Positions 22,948-32,080 are shown, numbered from the stretch's first letter. The stretch: 39,942 nt of DNA from Bacteroidales bacterium (GCA_017394765.1 JAFPXF010000024.1:1-39942); one strand, 5' to 3'. The notes: a model not told the origin generated them from the sequence alone. Translations and numbers: made by a program.

Positions 22948-24363
22948 ATGAAAACCAAGTACATCGACCTGATCTCCCAGACCTATGAGTTTCCCCAAGA
23001 GGAGTTCGACGTGGAAGACAACGAACTCTTATTCAATGACGTACCACTGATGGACATCATCAAACAATATGGCACGCCGCTCAAGATCACCTACTTGCCC
23101 AAGATTTCACAGAACATTCAGAAGGCGAAACGTTGGTTCAATGTTGCCATCGCGAAGTCCGATTACAAAGGCTCCTATCACTATTGCTACTGCACCAAAA
23201 GTTCCCATTTCGAGTTTGTGATGTCTGAAGTGCTCAAGAACGAAGTTCACATCGAGACATCATCCGCATTTGATCTGAACTTGGTGGAAACGCTGAACGA
23301 AAATGGATTGTTCGAGAAAGACAACTATATTCTTTGCAACGGATTCAAGAAACAACCATACATTGACAACATATCAGCCATGCTGGAAAAAGGGTTTGTG
23401 AACACGATACCCGTCTTGGACAGCAAAAAGGAATTCGACCTGGTTGACAAGTATGTCAACACCAAATGCAGGGTTGGAATCCGTATTGCAGCTGAAGAAG
23501 AGCCGCGTTTTGAGTTCTACACCTCACGTCTTGGCATCCGTTACAATGATATCATCCCGTTTTATGAAGAAAAAATCAAGAACAATCCCAAGTTCGACCT
23601 GAAAATGCTCCATTTCTTCATCAACACAGGTATTCACGACACGGCATACTATTGGAACGAGCTCACCAAGTGTGTCAACATGTATTGTGAGCTGAAGAAG
23701 CGCTGTCCCGAGTTGGACTCCCTGAACATCGGCGGCGGGTTCCCCATCAAGAACTCGCTCTCCTTTGAATACGACTATGAGTACATGGCGGAGGAGATAG
23801 TCTCCCAAATCAAGCAGATCTGCAACCGCGAGGGTGTGGAGGAGCCGGACATCTTCACCGAGTTCGGTTCGTTCACCGTGGGCGAGGCCAGCGCTGTGCT
23901 CTTCTCCATCTTGCAGCAGAAGCGCCAGAATGACCGTGAGCTGTGGAACATGATCGACAGCTCGTTCATGACCACTCTGCCCGACTCCTGGGCCATCAAC
24001 CAGCAATTCATCATCCTTGCCATCAACCATTGGGACCGTGAGTACGAACGAGTGTTCTTGGGCGGCCTCACCTGCGACAGTCAGGACTATTACAACTCCG
24101 AGGCGCATCTGAATGCCGTCTTCCTTCCCAAAATAGAGTCGGAAGCCTATCCAGGCGAGGATTCCGATGACATCCAATACATCGGACTCTTCAACACGGG
24201 CGCCTACCAAGAAGCCCTTGGCGGCTACGGCGGAATACAACATTGCCTCACTCCTGCTCCGAAACACATCATCATTTACCGTGACGAGGATGGCGAAATC
24301 TGCACCAAATTGTTCGCTAAAGAACAGAGTTACAAGTCGATGCTTAAAATTTTAGGTTATTAG
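22948..24363 (+). CDS. speA: Arginine decarboxylase-family PLP enzyme (short Bacteroidota form)
   Basis: The 471-aa protein belongs to the fold III (alanine-racemase-like) decarboxylases: the PLP-binding lysine is K84 in C-Y-C-T-K-S-S-H-F, the phosphate-binding glycines are in L-N-I-G-G-G-F-P (about 272-279), and a T-E-F-G-S block lies near residue 309. This sequence type is annotated in Bacteroidota as arginine decarboxylase. It is clearly shorter than E. coli-type SpeA (~650 aa), lacking its inserted domains, so carboxynorspermidine- or diaminopimelate-type specificity cannot be excluded. Expected role: making agmatine for polyamine synthesis in the cytoplasm. It has its own promoter and stands before the SRP RNA gene. 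Confidence 0.8.
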   Translation: MKTKYIDLISQTYEFPQEEFDVEDNELLFNDVPLMDIIKQYGTPLKITYLPKISQNIQKAKRWFNVAIAKSDYKGSYHYCYCTKSSHFEFVMSEVLKNEVHIETSSAFDLNLVETLNENGLFEKDNYILCNGFKKQPYIDNISAMLEKGFVNTIPVLDSKKEFDLVDKYVNTKCRVGIRIAAEEEPRFEFYTSRLGIRYNDIIPFYEEKIKNNPKFDLKMLHFFINTGIHDTAYYWNELTKCVNMYCELKKRCPELDSLNIGGGFPIKNSLSFEYDYEYMAEEIVSQIKQICNREGVEEPDIFTEFGSFTVGEASAVLFSILQQKRQNDRELWNMIDSSFMTTLPDSWAINQQFIILAINHWDREYERVFLGGLTCDSQDYYNSEAHLNAVFLPKIESEAYPGEDSDDIQYIGLFNTGAYQEALGGYGGIQHCLTPAPKHIIIYRDEDGEICTKLFAKEQSYKSMLKILGY

Positions 24364-24384
24364 GGAATTTATCGTTTTTTTTCC

Positions 24385-24392
24385 TACTTTTG
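24385..24392 (+). promoter_or_regulatory. -7 promoter box for SRP RNA
   Basis: TACTTTTG matches TAnnTTTG and ends 5 bases before the first paired base of the SRP RNA, which is where a start site is expected. Confidence 0.7.
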
Positions 24393-24397
24393 CCGCC

Positions 24398-24501
24398 GGG
24401 TAAGTCTTGTACGATCTGCTCCCTTCTAACTCCCCCAGGGTAGGAATACAGCAAGGGTACGTCGGTTGTAGCGATGCGATACAAGTAGCTTACCCTTTTT
24501 T
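24398..24501 (+). ncRNA. ffs: Signal recognition particle RNA (4.5S type)
   Basis: The gene is about 98 nt. The 5' end GGGTAAG (24398-24404) pairs with CTTACCC (24489-24495) and is followed by six T, serving as both closing stem and terminator. The apical part contains the SRP signature in order: C-A-G-G-G, then GGAA tetraloop-like sequence, then AGCAAGG, i.e. the Ffh-binding helix 8 with its symmetric loop. It is the small bacterial form without an Alu domain. The RNA binds Ffh and directs ribosomes making membrane and secreted proteins to FtsY. A -7 promoter box sits directly before it. Confidence 0.9.
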
Positions 24502-24561
24502 GTAGCCTGCTGTCAAGGGGACTTCCCTTACATCATATCAGAAACCGAAAATTCGAGCCAA

Positions 24562-25179
24562 GTGTTATTGAAAATCTATCCCGAGAACCCCAACCAGAGG
24601 GCCATAGACCAGGTCGTGGAATGCCTGCGCGACGGCGGCATCGTCATCTATCCGACCGACACCATCTACGGCATCGGGTGCGATATATTCAAGCCCAAGA
24701 GCATCGAGCGCATCATCGCCCTGTTGGGTGACAAGAAGAAGAAAAATGCGCTCACCTTCATCAGCCACGACTTGAGCAACTTGTCCGACTACACCCGCCC
24801 CATTCCCAACCACATCTTCAAAATCATGAAGAAGGTGCTGCCAGGGCCTTACACATTCATTCTGAATGCCAACAACAACGTCCCCAAGCTGCTGCAAAGC
24901 AACAAGAAGACAGTCGGCATCCGCGTGCCCGACAACAATATCGTGCGCGAAATCGTGCGGCAACTGGGGCACCCCATCCTTTCCACCTCTGTAAAAGACG
25001 ATGACGAGGTTCTGGAATACACCACCGACCCCGAACTGATTCACGAACGTTATGGCAACGATGTCGATATTGTCATTGACGGCGGCTACGGCGACAACAT
25101 TCCTTCCACCGTGGTGGATTGCACTAACGAGCAAGTCGAGGTCCTCCGTGAAGGCAAAGGCGACATCACGGTGCTGTAA
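24562..25179 (+). CDS. tsaC: L-threonylcarbamoyladenylate synthase family (TsaC/Sua5/YciO)
   Basis: The 205-aa protein has the family pattern: Y-P-T-D-T-I-Y-G-I-G-C-D (31-42), K-x-R/K-K cluster near 57-61, L-P-G-P-Y-T-F-I-L (about 93-101), G-I-R-V-P-D near 118, S-T-S-V near 141 and S-T-V-V-D near 182. TsaC makes threonylcarbamoyl-AMP for the universal t6A37 tRNA modification. The length suits TsaC/YciO rather than full Sua5 with its extra C-terminal domain; YciO-type paralogues are hard to separate by eye. The start is a GTG at 24562; a TTG two codons later is an alternative. It ends 20 bases before a convergent gene. Confidence 0.85.
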   Translation: MLLKIYPENPNQRAIDQVVECLRDGGIVIYPTDTIYGIGCDIFKPKSIERIIALLGDKKKKNALTFISHDLSNLSDYTRPIPNHIFKIMKKVLPGPYTFILNANNNVPKLLQSNKKTVGIRVPDNNIVREIVRQLGHPILSTSVKDDDEVLEYTTDPELIHERYGNDVDIVIDGGYGDNIPSTVVDCTNEQVEVLREGKGDITVL

Positions 25180-25199
25180 AACCAATTTGCCGGATTACT

Positions 25200-26741
25200 C
25201 TAACTATCCTGTCCCTGATTTTCCGAATCCACCGGATGGAAGAGGAACAGTGGTGCAAACACGGAAAAAAGCATCCTGCCTGTTTGCGTCTCAATCGTGT
25301 CTTCCGCAATGCACGAAACGAAAATAATGATGATCAACGAGATGAAAAGCAGGTCGATTTTTTTCCGCATCTTGAAGAAGGGGAAAATCAAAACAAAAAG
25401 GAAGTACAAGACCAAAAACACGCCGCCCATCAGCCAATAGGTCAAGAACTGGCTGTGGCTGCCTCGGTTCTGTTTATAGGCAATAACGGAATTTTGGGAA
25501 GCGAGCTGCTCGTCAAGCGCATGCTTGAAATCACCGATGCCAACGCCCAGCAGCCAATTGTCTTTCACAACAGCAATGGACGCCCGCCACAACTCAATGC
25601 GCTGCAACAACGTGGAATTGTCAATGTAGCGATATTGCCAGAACATGGACAAACTGAAAAAGTTCTGATACAGGGCACGACGCAGGCCAAAAGGCCGGGT
25701 ATAGTCGTAATTGGCGATATGGCGTTCCACATTTTGCACATCCTCCTCATTCAGGGCCATCACGCCCGCATAGTCCTTATGCAAGCCCTTGGAATTGAGA
25801 TAACGAATCAGGGTTTGCTCGATCAGACCGTCATAGAGGGTGTCGGAACGAAGTGCCCACGCAGTCTGCAACTCCGGCTTGCAGACATAATAGCCGATCC
25901 GATGTCCACTTTCCACGGGCGTATCTTCGTCAAACTCATATTCATTTCCCAAAGCCGTATGGGTTGCCGTGATATTTTCATCCTTGTTCTTGAAGTATTC
26001 ATAACAAATGTCACTCGTGTAAAACGCCCCCACGGAGATTGCCGCCGACAAGACCAATAACGAAACGACGCGTTTCCAACCTGCGGGCATGGAAATCAAG
26101 GTATAGAACAGGAATACGACAAACAAAACCGCCAAGATGATAATCCCCGTGAGCGTCTGGGCAAAGAGCAGGTAGGCCATCTGAAAGAGAATGAGGCCGA
26201 AATAGATCCAATTCTGCCATCGACGTTGCCGAACTTGCGTCAGGAAATAAAAACAAAAAACGATGGACAAATCGATGCAGAGACTGAACCTTATATGGTC
26301 GATGAAGACGGAAATTTGCCGGATATTCGACACGGTGTGGGTCATCCAATAGACAATGGAACAAACGCAGCAGAACACCGTGCTGACCACAAAGGCATTC
26401 ATCACCCAGTTCAGCTCTTTTTTAGAGAACGGCCTGGTGGTGATTATCACAATGGGAGCGAAAAGCAACGGCAGTTTCGACAGCAAATTATGCGATGCAA
26501 ATGCCCAATCCTCGGTTTTAAAAAGTCCCAGCAGGCAGGCTACAAACAATCCCGCGAAAACCAATCCTTCGCTATTGGTTTTCAAGTTCGTCCATTTCTC
26601 TTTCCAATTCCATTCCGCCAGCCAATTCAAGAAAAGGATGAAAGAGGTCAGCCCCATAAGAAAATGGGACAAAGGCATCGAAGCGACCAACAGCATCGTG
26701 CCTGTGACATATATTATATGATGAACCTGTTCGCGTGTCAA
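25200..26741 (-). CDS. O-antigen ligase/polymerase-like (Wzy_C family) membrane protein
   Basis: The 513-aa protein has about ten to twelve hydrophobic helices and one large extracytoplasmic loop (about residues 240-395). Near the loop's end it carries the family motif R-I-E-L-W-R-A-S followed by L-L-G-V-G-I-G-D-F, and then H-S-Q-F-L-T-Y-W-L-M-G-G, typical of O-antigen ligases (WaaL) and Wzy-like polymerases. It would act in the inner membrane with the active site on the periplasmic side, joining or polymerising lipid-linked glycans. It starts 6 bases after the S41 peptidase gene stop on the same strand, so they are cotranscribed. No other glycan genes are nearby, so ligase versus polymerase cannot be decided. 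Confidence 0.8.
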   Translation of the reverse strand: MTREQVHHIIYVTGTMLLVASMPLSHFLMGLTSFILFLNWLAEWNWKEKWTNLKTNSEGLVFAGLFVACLLGLFKTEDWAFASHNLLSKLPLLFAPIVIITTRPFSKKELNWVMNAFVVSTVFCCVCSIVYWMTHTVSNIRQISVFIDHIRFSLCIDLSIVFCFYFLTQVRQRRWQNWIYFGLILFQMAYLLFAQTLTGIIILAVLFVVFLFYTLISMPAGWKRVVSLLVLSAAISVGAFYTSDICYEYFKNKDENITATHTALGNEYEFDEDTPVESGHRIGYYVCKPELQTAWALRSDTLYDGLIEQTLIRYLNSKGLHKDYAGVMALNEEDVQNVERHIANYDYTRPFGLRRALYQNFFSLSMFWQYRYIDNSTLLQRIELWRASIAVVKDNWLLGVGIGDFKHALDEQLASQNSVIAYKQNRGSHSQFLTYWLMGGVFLVLYFLFVLIFPFFKMRKKIDLLFISLIIIIFVSCIAEDTIETQTGRMLFSVFAPLFLFHPVDSENQGQDS

Positions 26742-26747
26742 ACCCGA

Positions 26748-28388
26748 CTATTTTTTGGGGGAGAGGATGGAATTATAACGGGCTTTGTCGAGAAGGATCT
26801 CCTTGGCCACGGCGATGTCCTTATCCTCGCTCAGCATATTGATAATGCGGCCTTTCTGGTAATAGTAGCGCACTACAATTTCGGAAGCGAGATACTTGCT
26901 GATCTCGTCTTTGTATCGCGTCAGGTCTTCCTGTTTTTCCTTCTCCAGCTTTTCTTTCAGCTGATTAAAATACGGCTCGATGTCCTTGAAAACACGGTCT
27001 TCCTCCGCAGCCTTCTTGAGTTTTTCCAGAAGTTCCTCGGTAACCGTCTTGTAAGAATAGTCCTTATCCTTCAGGAAATCGACAAACTCCTGGTAGAGCT
27101 TGTCGTCCACCGTGAATTGGTCGGCGGGCGGGATGGATTCGTGTTTGGCACGATAGTCGTTGGCGAAGTCAAACACCAAGTTGTGAGTGACCAGCGAGAG
27201 CAGGATCTCGCTGAGCAAGCTGTCTTCCGTGACCACGTCGGGCTCGACGCCGCCCTTGTCATAGACGGTGCGGCCGTTTTTGGTCTTATACGCCACCGCG
27301 AGGGAGTCGGGGATCTTGAAGGCTCCCTTGGTCGTGTCCTTGTCGAAATATTCGATATTCTGCACGCAGCGGCCCGAGGGAATGTAGTATTTGGCCACAG
27401 TGATTTTCAGGGAGGTGTTGTAATCCAACGGGAGCACGTTCTGGACGAGTCCCTTGCCGAAACTCTTCTTGCCCACAATGACACCGCGGTCGAGGTCTTG
27501 GAAGGCGCCCGACACAATTTCGGAGGCGGAAGCGCTGTGCTCGTTCACGAGGACAACCACCGGGATATCCTTGTCCGTGGCGGACGACATTGTCTTGTGA
27601 ACGCGCTGCTGCTCGGGAATTTTACCCTTGGTCTCCACAATCTGCACGCCTTTGTCCACGAAGATGTTCATAATGTTGACAGCCTCGTTGAGGAGGCCGC
27701 CACCATTGTCACGCAAGTCAAGGATGAAATATTTCATGCCCTGTTCCTTGAGCTTCATGAAGGCCTCGCGCACCTCGGAGCCGGCTTTTTCGGTGAATTG
27801 GTCCAGTTTCACATAGCCGATCTCTTTGTCAAGCATGCCGGAGTAAGGAATATTGGGCATCTTAATCTCCTCACGCACGATGTTGAATGTGAGGTTTTTC
27901 TTCTCGGACGGGCGATAGACCTCCAGCACGAGTGTGGAACCCGGCTGTCCCTTCATGGCCGCACTCACGTCGGAGGAGCTTTTGCCCTCCAGAGACTGTC
28001 CGTTCACCTTGCGTACCACATCACCGGCGCGAAGGCCGGACTTTTGGGAGGGCGTTCCCTCATACGGTTCGGAAATCACCACATCCTTGCCATGTTGCTG
28101 GATAAGGGCACCCACGCCGCCATATTGCCCGGTGGTCATCATCCGGAAATCCTCGATTTCCGACTCCGGATAGTAAACCGTATAGGGGTCCAACGAGTTG
28201 AGCATCGCATCAATGGCGGTTTGCGTCAATGCTCCGGGCGAGATCTCGTCAGCATATTTGTCATTCAACTCCTTGAGAATGGAGACAAAGATGTCCACAT
28301 TCTTTGCAATTTCAAAATCGTTTTGAGCAGCAAGGGGTGCCGTCAGGCAAACAGCTGCTACCAAGGTCAATAGCACTCTTTTCATCAT
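26748..28388 (-). CDS. S41 family C-terminal processing peptidase
   Basis: The protein has 546 aa. A signal peptide (M-M-K-R-V-L-L, cleavage near A-A-Q at 20-22) is followed by a helical N-terminal region, a PDZ domain (about 85-170: G-V-G-A-L-I and G-L-R-A-G-D-V-V-x-K-V-N-G) and the S41 core. Catalytic serine is in S-A-S-A-S-E (285-290), with the lysine in G-K-K-S-F-G-K-G about 20 residues on, and the D-L-R-D-N-G-G-G-L-L strand before. The C-terminal ~170 residues form a helical tail, as in Bacteroidota Ctp proteins. It cleaves periplasmic or envelope proteins near their C-termini. It is the first gene of a two-gene unit with the O-antigen ligase-like gene. Confidence 0.93.
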   Translation of the reverse strand: MMKRVLLTLVAAVCLTAPLAAQNDFEIAKNVDIFVSILKELNDKYADEISPGALTQTAIDAMLNSLDPYTVYYPESEIEDFRMMTTGQYGGVGALIQQHGKDVVISEPYEGTPSQKSGLRAGDVVRKVNGQSLEGKSSSDVSAAMKGQPGSTLVLEVYRPSEKKNLTFNIVREEIKMPNIPYSGMLDKEIGYVKLDQFTEKAGSEVREAFMKLKEQGMKYFILDLRDNGGGLLNEAVNIMNIFVDKGVQIVETKGKIPEQQRVHKTMSSATDKDIPVVVLVNEHSASASEIVSGAFQDLDRGVIVGKKSFGKGLVQNVLPLDYNTSLKITVAKYYIPSGRCVQNIEYFDKDTTKGAFKIPDSLAVAYKTKNGRTVYDKGGVEPDVVTEDSLLSEILLSLVTHNLVFDFANDYRAKHESIPPADQFTVDDKLYQEFVDFLKDKDYSYKTVTEELLEKLKKAAEEDRVFKDIEPYFNQLKEKLEKEKQEDLTRYKDEISKYLASEIVVRYYYQKGRIINMLSEDKDIAVAKEILLDKARYNSILSPKK

Positions 28389-28404
28389 ACAAGAATAAAG
28401 GCGG

Positions 28405-28436
28405 TAAAAATACTAAAAAAACCGCGTCCCATGAAA
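28405..28436 (-). promoter_or_regulatory. Promoter for the S41 peptidase gene
   Basis: On the minus strand TTTC (28436-28433), 20 bases, then TATTTTTA (28412-28405), one mismatch to TAnnTTTG. It lies 17 bases before the start codon. Confidence 0.45.
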
Positions 28437-28505
28437 CGGGAAATATAGAATTTTATTGTGAAGAAACAATGAAGTTAATAATTTCAACTACCAACTACCG
28501 ACATC

Positions 28506-29486
28506 CTACCTTTTCAACAACATTTGCATGATTTGAATGGCATTGGTGGCGGCACCTTTGCGGAGGTTGTCACTTACCACCCAAAGATTCAATGTTTTAG
28601 GCTGGGAAAAGTCGCGGCGGACACGGCCCACGAAGACCTCGTCCTTGTCCTTGGCGAACAACGGCATCGGATAAAGATTCTCAGCAGGATTGTCTTGGAC
28701 AACAACACCGGGCATGTCATTCAACAAGCTGTACACATCAGACAACTCATATTCCTCGTAAAACTCCACGTTCACCGACTCCGAGTGGCCGCCTGTGACA
28801 GGTACGCGGACAACCGTGGCGGAGACAGCGATCTCATTGTCGCGCAAAATCTTGCGAGTCTCGTTCAAAAGCTTGGTCTCCTCCGTGGTATAGCCGTTCT
28901 CCTCGAACGTGCCGCCATGCGGAAAAAGGTTCATGTCTATCTGATACGGATAGGCACGGTCGCAAGGCTCGCCCGCACGCTCCTTGGTCAACTGGTTGAC
29001 GGCCTTCATGCCCGTGCCCGTGATGGACTGGTATGTGGAGACGACAATGCGCTTGATGCGATAGCGCTTGTGCAACGGTGCCAACGCCATGACCATCTGG
29101 ATGGTCGAGCAGTTCGGGTTGGCAATGATATGGTCGGTGGGGCGAATCACGTCGCCATTGATCTCCGGGACCACCAATGGGATGTCGGGGTCACTGCGCC
29201 ATGCCGACGAGTTGTCGATGACCACAGTGCCTTTCTGAGCAAACAACGGCGCATATTGCAGCGACGGACCGCTGCCGGCCGAGAAAATGGCGAACTCAGG
29301 GGCCTGCGCAATGGCGTCCTCAACAGAGACCACATTACACATTTTTCCCGCAAATGTCACCTTTTTACCCACCGACTTGGCAGATGCGGCAGGAATCAAT
29401 TCACAAAGTCCGAATCCTCTTTCCTCCAACACTTTACGCATAACACCACCTACTAATCCAGTGGCTCCAACCAATGCTATTTTCAT
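28506..29486 (-). CDS. asd: Aspartate-semialdehyde dehydrogenase
   Basis: This 326-aa NADP-dependent enzyme has an N-terminal Rossmann motif (V-G-A-T-G-L-V-G, 6-13) and the catalytic cysteine C126 in N-P-N-C-S-T, with the Q-S-I-T-G-T-G loop following. It reduces aspartyl phosphate to aspartate semialdehyde, the branch point to lysine/diaminopimelate, threonine and methionine. Length and motifs are complete. It stands alone on the minus strand with its own promoter, divergent from the lamin-tail-domain gene; no lys or thr genes are adjacent. Confidence 0.96.
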   Translation of the reverse strand: MKIALVGATGLVGGVMRKVLEERGFGLCELIPAASAKSVGKKVTFAGKMCNVVSVEDAIAQAPEFAIFSAGSGPSLQYAPLFAQKGTVVIDNSSAWRSDPDIPLVVPEINGDVIRPTDHIIANPNCSTIQMVMALAPLHKRYRIKRIVVSTYQSITGTGMKAVNQLTKERAGEPCDRAYPYQIDMNLFPHGGTFEENGYTTEETKLLNETRKILRDNEIAVSATVVRVPVTGGHSESVNVEFYEEYELSDVYSLLNDMPGVVVQDNPAENLYPMPLFAKDKDEVFVGRVRRDFSQPKTLNLWVVSDNLRKGAATNAIQIMQMLLKR

Positions 29487-29522
29487 AATCTTATACTATT
29501 TTTTAAAAGTTATTAACAAAAC

Positions 29523-29553
29523 TTGACTTCTGACTGCAAAGATACTATTTTTG
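29523..29553 (+). promoter_or_regulatory. Promoter for the lamin-tail-domain gene
   Basis: TTG at 29523-29525, 20 bases, then TATTTTTG at 29546-29553, the best-formed Bacteroidota promoter in the window. The start codon is 26 bases downstream. It interleaves with the opposite asd promoter. Confidence 0.65.
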
Positions 29554-29569
29554 CAAACAGGAACTCAAA
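29537..29569 (-). promoter_or_regulatory. Promoter for asd
   Basis: On the minus strand TTTG (29569-29566), 21 bases, then TATCTTTG (29544-29537). Its -7 box is separated by a single base from the -7 box of the divergent promoter. Confidence 0.6.
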
Positions 29570-29579
29570 CAAAAACGAA

Positions 29580-31277
29580 ATGAAAAATCAACTGCTCATT
29601 TTGCTATGTATGCTTGTCTGGACCGCACAGGCCCAAGAGATTGGACGCTACGACATCGTCATCCATGAGATCATGGCCGACCCGACGCCCGTCATCGGCC
29701 TTCCTGCCGCGGAATACATAGAGCTGCACAATCGCCTGCCGCATTCATGCACACTAAACGGATGGAAGCTTAAGATTGGGAACACGGTCAAAAACCTGCC
29801 GGATATCACACTGGACAGCGCGGGATATTGCGTGGTCATCGCGGAGAAATTCAAGACGGATTTCTTGCCTCTCTGCGCAAATCTCGCCACACTGTCATCG
29901 CTCAGCATCACGGATGGCGGGCAGAGCCTGACGCTTTACAATGCTGACGGGCAGGTCATCCACTCTGTGACATTCCGCAATTCTTGGCACACGGAGAGCA
30001 TCAAGCGGGACGGCGGTTGGTCGCTGGAGATGTTGGACGAAGAACTGCCCTGCACAGGTTGCGAAAACTGGAATTCCTCCGTGTCACCATCCGGGGGCAC
30101 GCCGGGCGCACCCAACGCAGCCCATCAGGATATCGGGGATTACGAGCCACCCGGGCTGCAGCGACTCACCCTCCTGGACAGCAGCACCATACGACTCTTT
30201 TTCACAGAACCGGTGCAACCGCCGTCGCCATTGCCGCATGACTGGATCACTCTGGAGCCTCGCATGGACATACTCGACATCAGGGAGGTTCCACCCAACT
30301 TCGACGCCCTTGACATCCAGACAGCAGAGCCGTTGCGTATGGGCGTGCGTTATACGCTTTCCATGAACGGACCACTGTGCGATTGCGCAGGCAACGCCAT
30401 ACGGGCGGAGAGCCTGCCCGTCGGCGTGAGCGAGCCGCCAATACACGGCGACATAGTCATCAACGAGATACTACCCCACCCCTTTGAGGGTGCGGATGCC
30501 GATTTTGTGGAAATCTATAACCGTTCCGACAAAGTCATCGACCTCAAGGAGGTCAAAATCGGCTCCGGCGGGGACACTTTGCCCAACAAAGCCGCGATTG
30601 CCGTCAGTTCGGGACGTCAACTCTTCCCGGGAGAATATTGCGTACTGTGCAAGGACCGCGCCCACACGTCAGAGCATTACTTTTGCCGTGATCCACAGGC
30701 TTTGCAAGCGTGCGACTCGCTGCCAGCCTACGCCAACGCCGAGGGTGTGGTCTTCCTCACTACCATCGGGCTGCAGGTTCTCGACCGCTTTGCCTACAAC
30801 GAGAAGATGCACCACGCGGGCCTGATCTCGGACGAGGGGGTGAGTTTGGAACGCCTCCGCACAGATGCGCCCACGCAGGATGATGACAACTGGCACTCCG
30901 CTGCCTCCACCGCCGGGTTCGGCACCCCTGGATATGAGAACTCACAAAGGGGAATCGAATTGCCCCGCGACGACATCTCCGTCACCCCGCCGGTCTTTTC
31001 CCCTGACAACGACGGCTTCGACGACTACACCGAGTTCACCTTCAACTTTACACAATTGGAGAATCGGCTGTCGATACAAATCTTCGACCGCCACGGGCAT
31101 CCCGTGCGGATGTTGGTCAACAACGAATACTGCGGTGTGGAAGCCGTTGTTCGCTGGGACGGCACCGACAACAATGGTCAACTGCTGCCGTCAGGCTCCT
31201 ACGTGGCGCTTGTCAGCTGGTGGAACGCCAACGGGAAACCGAAGCGTGTACGGAGAGCGGTTGGCATTTGGAGGTGA
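29580..31277 (+). CDS. Secreted lamin-tail-domain protein with gliding-motility-type C-terminus
   Basis: The protein is 565 aa from the ATG at 29580, which opens a signal peptide (M-K-N-Q-L-L-I-L-L, cleavage near A-Q-A-Q). Two lamin-tail domains are visible: I-V-I-H-E-I-M-A-D-P-T-P near residue 26 with A-E-Y-I-E-L-H-N-R, and I-V-I-N-E-I-L-P-H-P near 295 with D-F-V-E-I-Y-N-R. An Ig-like region lies between them. The last ~90 residues (F-S-P-D-N-D-G-F-D-D-Y, W-D-G-T-D-N-N-G-Q-L-L-P-S-G-S-Y) form a FlgD-like/CHU_C-type domain, which in Bacteroidota often marks large exported surface proteins. The upstream in-frame ATG at 29523 overlaps the promoter and is rejected. Role: envelope or surface-associated, otherwise unknown. 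Confidence 0.85.
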   Translation: MKNQLLILLCMLVWTAQAQEIGRYDIVIHEIMADPTPVIGLPAAEYIELHNRLPHSCTLNGWKLKIGNTVKNLPDITLDSAGYCVVIAEKFKTDFLPLCANLATLSSLSITDGGQSLTLYNADGQVIHSVTFRNSWHTESIKRDGGWSLEMLDEELPCTGCENWNSSVSPSGGTPGAPNAAHQDIGDYEPPGLQRLTLLDSSTIRLFFTEPVQPPSPLPHDWITLEPRMDILDIREVPPNFDALDIQTAEPLRMGVRYTLSMNGPLCDCAGNAIRAESLPVGVSEPPIHGDIVINEILPHPFEGADADFVEIYNRSDKVIDLKEVKIGSGGDTLPNKAAIAVSSGRQLFPGEYCVLCKDRAHTSEHYFCRDPQALQACDSLPAYANAEGVVFLTTIGLQVLDRFAYNEKMHHAGLISDEGVSLERLRTDAPTQDDDNWHSAASTAGFGTPGYENSQRGIELPRDDISVTPPVFSPDNDGFDDYTEFTFNFTQLENRLSIQIFDRHGHPVRMLVNNEYCGVEAVVRWDGTDNNGQLLPSGSYVALVSWWNANGKPKRVRRAVGIWR

Positions 31278-31324
31278 CAGGATTCAGAATGCCAGTCGTC
31301 CATGCAGCACTTTGAGCTTCCGGC

Positions 31325-32062
31325 TTAGTCTTTGATGCATCTCACCGAATACGCAGCCTCCTTGGGCGTGCAGTTGATCTCGACGGTGGCGTTGGTCACA
31401 TAGAAATGGTGTATGGGCGCCGTCACATCGCTGCCGTCGGAGGCGGTCCAGAAGCCGGCATCAACGCCGAAGCCGTCAAAAGTGTGGAAGAAGTTGCCGG
31501 CAGGGAGCACATCCATGCCAGAGGAGTTGTTCGCTTTTGAGCCGTCCGCGATGCTGCATTCGGGCGCAGGCGAGAAAGAGTTGTAAACCCAATCCTCGTG
31601 AGAGGCCATCGCCTTGGCCACATTGTTTACATCGCTGCCGCACCGATGCTCCTCCTTGTAGCCCAAAAAGTCCTCCAGATTCATCCACTCGAAGTTGGAG
31701 GGCAGGTGCCAGCCATCGGGACAGAGACTCTGGATGCCACTGGGCACAGCCTCGGTCGGCTTTTTGCCCGTCAAGCAGGTGTTCCAGCTGTACAGCAGAC
31801 CGTATCGGGAAACCAATGTGGAGTCACCGTTGGGGTAATAGTAGAAAAACTCCGTCGAAGATGTCTCAGCACCCAGTTTCAACGGTCTGCCGTCCGGGAA
31901 ATGGGTGACGCGCAAATTTTCTCGCATCCAGCACTGGCTGCCAAGCTGCACTGTCTGATAGACATTGCCGTCGCGGTCGGTCACCGTGCCACAGTCGCCC
32001 TGCGCGAAAGAGGATGCCACTGCAGCGACCACTATCGACAAAACAAAGGATGTTCTTTTCAT
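31325..32062 (-). CDS. FISUMP-domain secreted protein
   Basis: The protein has 245 aa. The signal peptide (M-K-R-T-S-F-V-L, cleavage near F-A-Q-G) is followed by the 'Fibrobacter succinogenes major paralogous' domain: D-R-D-G-N-V-Y-Q-T-V-Q-L-G-x-Q-C-W-M-R-E-N-L-R near residues 29-51, Y-G-L-L-Y-S-W-N near 87-94, C-P-D-G-W-H-L-P-S near 114-122, and V-R-C-I-K-D at the end. Cysteines suggest a disulfide outside the cytoplasm. The domain's function is unknown; it is common in surface proteins of Bacteroidota and Fibrobacteres. It starts 18 bases after the hexosaminidase stop and is probably cotranscribed with it. Confidence 0.85.
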   Translation of the reverse strand: MKRTSFVLSIVVAAVASSFAQGDCGTVTDRDGNVYQTVQLGSQCWMRENLRVTHFPDGRPLKLGAETSSTEFFYYYPNGDSTLVSRYGLLYSWNTCLTGKKPTEAVPSGIQSLCPDGWHLPSNFEWMNLEDFLGYKEEHRCGSDVNNVAKAMASHEDWVYNSFSPAPECSIADGSKANNSSGMDVLPAGNFFHTFDGFGVDAGFWTASDGSDVTAPIHHFYVTNATVEINCTPKEAAYSVRCIKD

Positions 32063-32080
32063 GAATATAAACTTAAAAGG

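Noticed and set aside
26226..28373. 715-codon open frame on the plus strand opposite the S41 peptidase and O-antigen ligase-like genes
   Set aside because: It is a shadow of codon bias: both minus-strand frames have clear domains and catalytic motifs, and the plus-strand translation has none.
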